From JAEXNA01 sp050486105 (GTDB taxonomy: Bacteria > Vulcanimicrobiota > Xenobia > Xenobiales > JADMJV01): a stretch of 11,668 nt of DNA. The stretch spans positions 1 to 11,668 of the forward strand of contig JBJHCR010000207.1 of assembly GCA_050486105.1 (NCBI GenBank), written 5' to 3'. The notes beneath the pieces are model-generated. The model saw only the letters and a list, made by a program, of their open reading frames with translations. It was not told the origin of the DNA and searched no databases. Position numbers and translations under genes: made by a program. How positions within the stretch are numbered: the stretch's first letter is position 1; every line of letters starts with the position of its first letter. This document shows positions 6,161 to 11,668 of this stretch, piece by piece.

Positions 6161-6928
6161 GTGGACCGCCTAGGTTGGGCGGCGGGTCGAACGGTGGCTC
6201 CTTTAGGGACGCCGATCGGGATCCGAGTAGCTCGGGAAGAGGACCTTGCCGAGGTTGATGCCGTATTGTCCCGACGCCGCTGGAAGACCCTGGAACTGGA
6301 GACCGTGTCCTTTCTCTACTCCCTCAAACTCGGTGGAGAGCGGGGTCGGGGTAGGCGAGATTTCAGTTTGCTCTATCTCAACGCCGCCCGTCTGGAGCGC
6401 ACCCTGGACCGGGAAGAGTTGCTCTCAAAATTCCAGGAGAGCTTGGAGCAGTTCGCTCTCTACTCAGCCAGTCAGACCGTGGCCCTTTCGGGTGCTCTGG
6501 TTTCAGTGAATTCAAGGCTAGTTCTCTTCCCAACCCTGGGAGGTTCCGGTCTCACGACACTCCTTGCGGGACTCGGTCAGATTGCCTCGCTTGAGGTCTT
6601 GGCCGAGCACTATCTTTGCCTTCACCAAGACGGCTCGGTGCAAGGGTTTCCCATCCAAGGAGAAGCCGTGGGTCCCGAGGTGGTGGTCCTCACCGAGTAC
6701 AGTCCAAAAGTGAAGGCCTTCAGACCCAAGCGACTCAGCCCAGGCTCGACGGCCCTTAATTTGTTCAGCTTCAGCGTCAATGCCAGTCGAGATCCCGAGC
6801 TTGCCCTAAAACGATTGACCAATCTGGCGCAAAACTGCCTTTGCTACCAAGGGCGCAGAGGGGATGTCAAGCTCGCTGCACCAAAACTTTTGGATCTCCT
6901 GAAGAAAAGCCGACCAAGCCGAGTTTGA
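6161..6928 (+). CDS. HprK-related protein with degenerate P-loop (probable pseudokinase)
   Basis: The protein has 255 residues from a GTG start at 6161 (no strong SD). The second half follows the HprK-related family found beside PqqD and pfam14907 genes: a P-loop region, then a SPKVKAFRPKRLSPGSTAL stretch, a SVNASRDPELAL helix and a C-terminal GRRGDVKLAAPKLLDLL. I recall this family as HprK-related kinase A of the HPr-rel-A system, but could not check. The P-loop reads FPTLGGSGLTTL (123-134), where the family has a form such as LPG-x-x-x-SGKTTL: the Walker A lysine is Leu131 and the first glycine is Thr125. The usual His of the HAG motif just before it is Ser110, and the acidic SDE-type motif after it is missing (AEHY). 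I infer that ATP-dependent phosphotransfer is lost and the protein acts as a scaffold or binding partner. Confidence 0.7.
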   Translation: MDRLGWAAGRTVAPLGTPIGIRVAREEDLAEVDAVLSRRRWKTLELETVSFLYSLKLGGERGRGRRDFSLLYLNAARLERTLDREELLSKFQESLEQFALYSASQTVALSGALVSVNSRLVLFPTLGGSGLTTLLAGLGQIASLEVLAEHYLCLHQDGSVQGFPIQGEAVGPEVVVLTEYSPKVKAFRPKRLSPGSTALNLFSFSVNASRDPELALKRLTNLAQNCLCYQGRRGDVKLAAPKLLDLLKKSRPSRV

Positions 6929-7033
6929 TAGGGGATGGCCCTCTATTCTTAAAGGGAGAGGTTCTCAACCGAATATCACAGAAAGTGTCTCTTATGCGGG
7001 AAGTCCTATGAGGCTTGCCGTGGGCATGTTTTT

Positions 7034-7038
7034 GGAGG
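7034..7038 (+). promoter_or_regulatory. Shine-Dalgarno site (GGAGG) that fixes the response regulator start
   Basis: GGAGG lies 9 nt before ATG 7048. It supports that ATG over the upstream in-frame TTG at 7015. Confidence 0.65.
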
Positions 7039-7047
7039 CCGACCACA

Positions 7048-7806
7048 ATGTCAAAGAGTCCGCCGGTTCGGGTTAAGAGCGCACCCACCGAAGGAGAACT
7101 GAACTCACCACTGCAGTTTGAGTACGGAACTATTTTGGTGGTGGACGACGACGAGAAGGTCAGGACTTTGCTCAAGACTTGTCTTGAGCGCAAGGGTTTC
7201 ACTGTCGAGGTGGCCAGCGATGGAGTGCGCGCCTTGGAAGTGGTCAACGAAAGCGACTTCGATTTGGTCATCTTGGACGTCATGCTTCCCAAAATCGATG
7301 GTCTCGCGGTCTGCGCAGAAATGCGAAGAAGTCGCACGTTACCCATTCTCATGTTAAGTGGCCTCACCGATTCTGTGGACAAGGTTCTCGGCCTAGAGGT
7401 GGGAGCCGACGATTATCTGACGAAGCCCTTTTGCCCTAACGAGCTTGTCGCCAGGGTGCGCGCTCTCTTACGCCGAGCCTATCGCTTTTCCAATCCCATC
7501 AAAACTCCCGAGCAGCTTCCTGCCTCACAGCAAGGCTTAGCCCTCGACTCTGACGCCTTAAAGATTTCGATAGATGGCGAGACCCAAACCCTGACCTCCA
7601 TCGAGTATCGATTAGTGGAAGCGCTGGTCCGCTGTCGCGGACAAGTCGTTGCCCGCCATGATCTTATCAGCAGCGTGTGGGGAGCAGAATCTCAGACCGA
7701 CGAACGCGTAGTAGATAGTCATATTCGAAATATCCGTCGCAAATTAGGGGGCAAGGGTCGTCTCATTGAGTCCGTCCGTGGAGTCGGCTACCGAATCGCT
7801 GATTGA
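7048..7806 (+). CDS. OmpR/PhoB-family two-component response regulator
   Basis: The protein has 252 residues from ATG 7048, chosen for its GGAGG site. A 25-residue N-terminal tail precedes the receiver domain. The receiver has the acidic cluster VVDDDE (31-36), phosphoacceptor D77 in VILDVMLPKIDG, Ser104 in MLSG, and Lys126 in LTKPF, all in correct order, so it should be phosphorylatable. The C-terminal part is a winged-helix Trans_reg_C domain, with LTSIEYRLVEALV, then DERVVDSHIRNIRRKLG and ESVRGVGYRIAD. It binds DNA in the cytoplasm to control transcription. No histidine kinase lies in the window, so the partner is elsewhere or beyond reach. It sits between the HprK-like gene and the sugar genes, 119 bp after the former; whether it controls this locus is inference. 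Confidence 0.95.
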   Translation: MSKSPPVRVKSAPTEGELNSPLQFEYGTILVVDDDEKVRTLLKTCLERKGFTVEVASDGVRALEVVNESDFDLVILDVMLPKIDGLAVCAEMRRSRTLPILMLSGLTDSVDKVLGLEVGADDYLTKPFCPNELVARVRALLRRAYRFSNPIKTPEQLPASQQGLALDSDALKISIDGETQTLTSIEYRLVEALVRCRGQVVARHDLISSVWGAESQTDERVVDSHIRNIRRKLGGKGRLIESVRGVGYRIAD

Positions 7807-7894
7807 GTTCGGGGAGCTTGGGCCTCAGCAAGAGGACCGGCTAGCAAGCTGGAACCAGGGCAGGCTCCATTGCTCTCAGACGGAATGAACCATT

Positions 7895-8464
7895 ATGCAG
7901 TTTCTCGAGACTCCCATTCCCGGGGCGTACCTGATCGAACTTGAACCCAAGTGGGATGAGAGAGGTTTTTTTGCCCGCATGTTCTGCCAGGATGAATTTG
8001 CGGAAATGGGATTGGCCTTCACCCTGGTGCAGTGCAACACTTCACTCAGTCGACACCCAGGGACCCTTAGAGGACTTCACTATCAGCTGGCCCAGGCGGC
8101 TGAAACCAAATTGATCCGCTGCCTTCGGGGTGTCTTATGGGACTGTGTGCTGGACCTGCGGCCGGACTCGCCGACCTTTGGAAAACATTTTGGAGCCCAA
8201 CTCGATGCTGAAAACCGCTCGATGATGCTGGTGCCCAAAGGTTGTGCTCACGGATTCTTGACCCTCGAAGAGGACACCGAGATCATCTATTTTGTAGACC
8301 ACCCCTACTCGCCCGAACTCGAACGGGGAGTTCGGTGGGATGATCCCAAGTTTGCCATCACCTGGCCAAGCACCCCAAGGGTGATCTCCGAACGTGACAG
8401 TTCGCACCTTGATTTCAGTCCTTCCTACCATCTGGAAGGCAACCAAAAGAGTCGACCTCGATGA
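7895..8464 (+). CDS. rfbC: dTDP-4-dehydrorhamnose 3,5-epimerase family protein (RmlC/RfbC)
   Basis: The protein has 189 residues, close to the family's usual 180-185. It has the RmlC cupin signature: KWDERGFFARMF near the start, TLRGLHYQ with catalytic His62, Lys72 in ETKLIRC, VPKGCAHGF, Tyr132 in EIIYFV, YSPELERGVRWDDP, and Asp168 in ISERD as the likely partner of His62. The reaction is double epimerisation at C3 and C5 of a dTDP-4-keto-6-deoxy-hexose, as in dTDP-L-rhamnose synthesis; related enzymes epimerise only C3 or act on other NDP-sugars, and this cannot be decided here. RmlA, RmlB and RmlD are not in the window. Its stop overlaps the next gene's ATG, so the two products are probably made together. 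Confidence 0.93.
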   Translation: MQFLETPIPGAYLIELEPKWDERGFFARMFCQDEFAEMGLAFTLVQCNTSLSRHPGTLRGLHYQLAQAAETKLIRCLRGVLWDCVLDLRPDSPTFGKHFGAQLDAENRSMMLVPKGCAHGFLTLEEDTEIIYFVDHPYSPELERGVRWDDPKFAITWPSTPRVISERDSSHLDFSPSYHLEGNQKSRPR

Positions 8465-9396
8465 AGATCCTGCTCAGCGGAGCAAGTTCGTTCACCGGCT
8501 TTTGGTTCGCCCGGGAGTTGAGGCGTCAAGGTCATCAGGTCACCTGCCTCTTTCGCGCTCCGTCGGTGGATCAGTACGGCGGGGTTCGAGGTCGAAGGGT
8601 TCGCCAGTTGCGGGATCAGGGCGAAGCTCTGTTTGGGCTCATTTTTGGGAGCCCAGAGTTCCTGGACCTGGTGCAGAATCGCTCCTGGGACCTCTACGCC
8701 CATCACGCCGCCGAGGTGGCCAACTATAAAAGCCCGGACTTTGATTACCTGAAAGTCCTGCAGAGCAACACCTTGAACCTACGCCCAGTGCTAGAACACC
8801 TCAAGGGGCAAGGCTGCAGCAAGTTGGTGCTCACCGGCTCCATCTTCGAAGGGGGTGAGGGCGTCGGCAGCGACGGTTTGCCCCATATCTCTCCCTATGG
8901 ATTGAGCAAAACCCTGACCTCTGAGGTTTTTGCTTTTGAGTCTCGGCGAGCTCAGGTTTCCCTGGGGAAGTTTGTCATTCCTAACCCTTTTGGCCCTTAT
9001 GAAGAGCCCCGCTTTGTCCACCACTTGATGAGCTGTTGGCACCAAGGTCAAGCTGCAACTGTGGCCACACCGGGCTATGTCCGAGACAACATCCCGGTGG
9101 ATCTCCTGGCCCGAGACTACGCTCATTTTCTGGAGACCCTACCGGAAGAGCCTGGCTTCTACCACTGTACCCCAAGTGGCATGGTGGGTGAGCAAGGGTT
9201 TTTTGCCCAAGTGATCGCCCAGGAGATGAGGTCACGCTTGGAATGGCCATGCCTGGTGAACTTTGCCCAGCAGTCCGAGTTCCTGGAACCTCGCGTGCGC
9301 ATTAACACGGACAGCGCCCAAGTCCGTCATCCGGACTGGAATGAATCCGAATTTTGGGATCGCTTGGCCGAGTACTACCTTGACCTCCTGGAATAG
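8461..9396 (+). CDS. NAD-dependent epimerase/dehydratase (extended SDR) acting on a nucleotide sugar
   Basis: The protein has 311 residues from ATG 8461, in an ATGA overlap with the RmlC gene, which points to translational coupling. The N-terminus MKILLSGASSFTG holds the Gly-rich NAD(P) motif (G7...G13), Ser127 in LTGSIFE is the catalytic Ser/Thr, and Tyr146-x-x-x-Lys150 (SPYGLSK) is the active-site pair. NPFGPYEEPRF follows, as in many sugar epimerases and 4-keto reductases. Placed after an RmlC-type enzyme it most likely reduces or epimerises the 4-keto sugar, but it is not close enough to RmlD by eye to name. It is convergent with the next gene, with an 18-bp gap and no clear terminator. 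Confidence 0.9.
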   Translation: MKILLSGASSFTGFWFARELRRQGHQVTCLFRAPSVDQYGGVRGRRVRQLRDQGEALFGLIFGSPEFLDLVQNRSWDLYAHHAAEVANYKSPDFDYLKVLQSNTLNLRPVLEHLKGQGCSKLVLTGSIFEGGEGVGSDGLPHISPYGLSKTLTSEVFAFESRRAQVSLGKFVIPNPFGPYEEPRFVHHLMSCWHQGQAATVATPGYVRDNIPVDLLARDYAHFLETLPEEPGFYHCTPSGMVGEQGFFAQVIAQEMRSRLEWPCLVNFAQQSEFLEPRVRINTDSAQVRHPDWNESEFWDRLAEYYLDLLE

Positions 9397-9414
9397 GCTT
9401 TTTGTCGGCAGGTT

Positions 9415-10395
9415 TCAACGACGCTGGTAGTCCACCCTGAGGGCCAAATGATCCGAGCCAACTGCGAAACGTTTGTGACTCACTGGGCGCCAATCAGGCG
9501 AGGATAAGAGGTAGTCGATGCGCCAAATCGGCAACCAACTGGGGAAGGTGTAGCCAAATCCTCGGCCTGCGTGCTCGAAGCTGTCCTGAAGGTCTTGCTT
9601 GAGACTCCGCATCATGGGGGTGGCAGAAGTGGCATTGAAATCGCCTCCGAGGACCACCGAGGCTCCCTTGAGAGGCACAGTAGCCCGGAGCTCGCTGAGT
9701 TGTCGCTGTTGGAGGGTCAAGGTGGTGGAAAAATACGACGGAGTGAGACCTAGTTTCTTGTCGCCATGGAGACTGACAAACCAAACCGGACCCCAATCGG
9801 AGAGCAAATGCAGAGCGACCCCAAGGTGGAAGTGCTCTTCTGCCAACAGCTGCCAAGATTCCGGGTAGGCCAGAAAGACTCCTTGGAGCAAGTAGGGGTC
9901 GAAAGCTTCGTCTCCTCCGGTCGAAAATCGATGATTGGGCAGCGCCTCCTTCAAGGCTTGAAGTTGCTCTTGCAGAAAAATTTCTTGAAAACAGACAACC
10001 TGGGGTGCTTGTGTTCCTAAGGCTTCGATGGCGACATCGAATTCGCCATGGTAGCCATCGATGTTCATGGTCACGACTCGCATCTCTGGCACCCCGGCCT
10101 GAGGAGCAATGAGGGAGAGCCTCCAACCCATCAATCCAACCGCCGCCAGGACGGTGGAGATCACGGCCAGGGTGGCTTCTATGCGGGTGGCTTTGCGTTG
10201 GAGGGGCAAATGAGCCAGCAACAGAGCAACCAACAAAATCCCAAACAAGCCTCCAGGCAAATAAACCAGGTAAGCGAAGACCAAGGGCTTGGTCAAGGAG
10301 CCAAACCTCACCAACAGGCAGAAGATTAGGATAAACCACAAGGCGGTCTGTACTGTAGGCCGCAAGCGTGAGGTTTGCTCGTGAAGTTCGGGCAT
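9415..10395 (-). CDS. membrane-anchored endonuclease/exonuclease/phosphatase (EEP) family protein
   Basis: The protein has 326 residues from ATG 10395; an in-frame TTG at 10434 would add 13 residues and neither start has a strong SD. Three hydrophobic segments lie at about 17-32, 38-62 and 76-96, so the catalytic domain should be outside or at the membrane face after the third one. That domain starts at MRVVTMNIDG (Asn111). Further EEP residues are Glu138 in VCFQEIF, His210 in SLHG, Asp252 and Asn254 in GGDFNATSATP, Asp294 in WRIDYLLSS, and the terminal GSDHLAL (Asp315-His316). All metal and catalytic positions of the family are present. Substrate (nucleic acid, phospholipid head group or other phosphodiester) cannot be told from sequence. 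The gene is convergent with the sugar operon and looks unrelated to the PqqD block. Confidence 0.9.
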   Translation of the reverse strand: MPELHEQTSRLRPTVQTALWFILIFCLLVRFGSLTKPLVFAYLVYLPGGLFGILLVALLLAHLPLQRKATRIEATLAVISTVLAAVGLMGWRLSLIAPQAGVPEMRVVTMNIDGYHGEFDVAIEALGTQAPQVVCFQEIFLQEQLQALKEALPNHRFSTGGDEAFDPYLLQGVFLAYPESWQLLAEEHFHLGVALHLLSDWGPVWFVSLHGDKKLGLTPSYFSTTLTLQQRQLSELRATVPLKGASVVLGGDFNATSATPMMRSLKQDLQDSFEHAGRGFGYTFPSWLPIWRIDYLLSSPDWRPVSHKRFAVGSDHLALRVDYQRR

Positions 10396-10565
10396 GGACT
10401 GGAGATTCAAGCTTAGTGGGCTCTGGCCTCTCAAATCTTGTCCCGTAACCTAGGTGCGATCTATTCTGGGTTGGTCGGGAGATTCTAAGGGTTGAGCCAA
10501 GCTGAATGGGCGCAGGGGGATGCGTAGAGTGGAGCGCGACTCTGAACCTTTTGGAACCAACGCTG

Positions 10566-11668
10566 GTGTGTGAGTTAAGACCGAGAAGCGACACTAAGCC
10601 CAGCGGTCTCGGGCGATTGCAGCGGTTAATCGAACACTTTGGGGGTCTCCTTGTTAACGGTGTAACAGATTTATTGCCAACATGTTAACCTTCGTGCAGC
10701 GGCCTGTGCACAACCGGTGGAGAAGGGTTCAGGATGGCTTAGTGGTAGGCTTCGTGGGCTGTATAACCCTGTTGATAACGTCCTTGACAGCAGGGTTGAT
10801 AGGGAGTAGTCTGCCTTTACTCCAGTCACGGAGTCGCCCCGCCAAGCGAGAGAGGCGGGAGGGTCTATCACCCCTTACGGGCAACGGTTCAAGGGATAGA
10901 GGTTGGACGCACCCCTTCGTGGTCGCTGAAACCGAAGCAGCTCTGTCGGCAACGACAGATGGGTTACGGAAACAGCGCATCAGCAAGCGTCCCCAGCGTC
11001 TCGGATGGAAAACCCGAGTCAAGGCTCATCGGAGCGTACTGGACCTGGCGACAGGGAAAGGGCAGCCAAGGCAACTTGGAAAGGCCGCCAGAAAACCCAG
11101 ATGAGAGGTCGGAATTGGCAACTCAGACAGCGGAACGTTCGAAACCCTCGGTGAAAGCTGAAGGAAGTGGCCGCGCCGGCTCACACCGGCAGACGAGAAC
11201 GAGGTTGGCATCACACCTAGAGATGCTCGAAACGACCTGGAGCGAAAATTCAGGCGAACCTGGTGACTGAGGTTCAAACGGGAGCTGCGCAAGTATCTTC
11301 TGAGAACGGGTTGGCCTTCGGGCTAAATAGGGTCTCAGCGGAGTCAAGCCCCAAAGACGATCGGTAGGTCGTGGAAAAAGAGCGCAGGGTAGTAACGGAA
11401 ACCAGACCGTTGCACAGCGTCTCGCCTGAAATTGTGAGACCGGGCCCACAGCCTGACCTGGAACTGCGAGGTTAAAGGGTGGATTCAAAGGAGACTTTGA
11501 AGAAGCTGCCAGGAGCAGGAGAGACAGTGGGGGCTCTAGCGGTAGGAGGTAAGTCTTCGGACAAGCCGTGGCAGCTAGAGAAGCGGAGTCGAGAACTGCC
11601 GCCCTAAAGCGAAAGCTTCAGGACAAAGACTCGAGGGTTGCGAACAGACCTGAGTGAAACCTCTGTCT
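10566..11668 (+). ncRNA. very large structured non-coding RNA, class unknown, running off the right edge
   Basis: From the EEP gene start to the window end (over 1,200 bases) no frame gives a protein-like product. Instead the plus strand is packed with hairpins. Tetraloop stems include 10942-10959 (7 bp, GCAA), 11066-11079 (5 bp, GCAA), 11311-11326 (6 bp, cUUCGg), 11484-11501 (7 bp, GAGA), 11553-11562 (cUUCGg), and 11607-11618 (4 bp, GAAA). Longer pairings include 10765-10771 with 10791-10797, 10803-10808 with 10818-10823, 10838-10843 with 10854-10859, 10864-10869 with 10895-10900, 11300-11305 with 11333-11338, and 11534-11540 with 11574-11580. A-rich unpaired segments on this strand support its being the RNA. 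I see no 16S/23S, RNase P, tmRNA or group II domain V signature. Candidates are the 5' part of a group II intron with its protein beyond the edge, or an ornate large RNA such as the GOLLD or ROOL type. The left end is a guess (first GTGTG). Confidence 0.55.

Noticed and set aside
7008..7076. 22-codon ORF (MRLAVGMFLEADHNV...) overlapping the response regulator start
   Set aside because: Too short to support, no SD of its own, and it contains the regulator's SD by necessity. A leader peptide is possible but unsupported.
10536..10553. AGAGT/ACTCT inverted repeat upstream of the structured RNA
   Set aside because: Five-bp stem without a T-run; likely chance, though it resembles the 3906-3923 repeat.
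9494..10594. Minus-strand 366-aa open frame
   Set aside because: It is a shadow of the EEP-family gene in another frame, with low-complexity composition and no family motifs.
11051..11074. Stretch similar to the SRP RNA core (GGAAGG-like followed by CAGCCAAGGCA)
   Set aside because: The bases fold instead as CCAAG-GCAA-CTTGG, and the SRP symmetric and asymmetric loops are missing.
10682..11104. Plus-strand 140-aa open frame in the structured region
   Set aside because: Its composition is Arg/Gly/Ser-rich without family motifs, and it runs straight through several strong hairpins.
10566..11668. 16S/23S rRNA, RNase P RNA or tmRNA
   Set aside because: None of the conserved landmark sequences of these RNAs is visible on either strand.
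1..11668. CRISPR arrays and tRNA genes
   Set aside because: No regularly spaced repeats and no tRNA-like TPsiC/acceptor pattern were found by eye.

Overview
The window comes from a bacterium of moderately high G+C content. It has short intergenic gaps, GTG/TTG starts, Shine-Dalgarno sites, an OmpR-type response regulator, and Tat signals. I cannot assign a phylum. The family mix (a pfam14907-type nucleotidyltransferase, PqqD-like proteins, an HprK-like protein, a TPR/heptosyltransferase-type fusion) is of the kind seen in accessory peptide-modification and surface-glycan loci of environmental bacteria.

Layout, left to right. (1) 1-642, minus: 5' part of a nucleotidyltransferase-family gene that runs off the left edge. 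(2) 737-2998, plus: a large protein with TPR repeats and a C-terminal glycosyltransferase domain. (3) 2996-3159: a 164-bp fully palindromic, MITE-like element whose two ends supply the TAG stop codons of both convergent flanking genes. (4) 3157-3804 and 4062-4679, minus: two paralogous proteins with the order PqqD-like domain, internal twin-arginine signal, 12-cysteine C-terminal module. (5) 4917-6056, plus and divergent from them: a PRMT-like methyltransferase carrying its own C-terminal PqqD-like domain. (6) 6161-6928, plus: an HprK-related protein with a ruined P-loop. (7) 7048-7806, plus: an OmpR-family response regulator with no kinase in the window. (8) 7895-9396, plus: a translationally coupled pair, an RmlC-type 3,5-epimerase and an extended SDR sugar-nucleotide enzyme. 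(9) 9415-10395, minus: a membrane-anchored endonuclease/exonuclease/phosphatase-family protein. (10) About 10566 to the right edge: no credible gene, but densely packed hairpins with GNRA and UUCG tetraloops, best read as part of a very large structured RNA.

The centre of interest is the block from 1 to about 6930. PqqD-like domains are known as peptide-binding elements (RRE) that bring a precursor to a modifying enzyme. Here such a domain is fused both to an exported Cys-rich protein (twice) and to a methyltransferase, beside an HprK-like protein and a pfam14907-type nucleotidyltransferase. I infer a Tat-exported, possibly modified 12-Cys protein system in which the recognition domain is built into the substrate. 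This is a hypothesis from architecture and neighbourhood; no substrate or chemistry can be read from the sequence.
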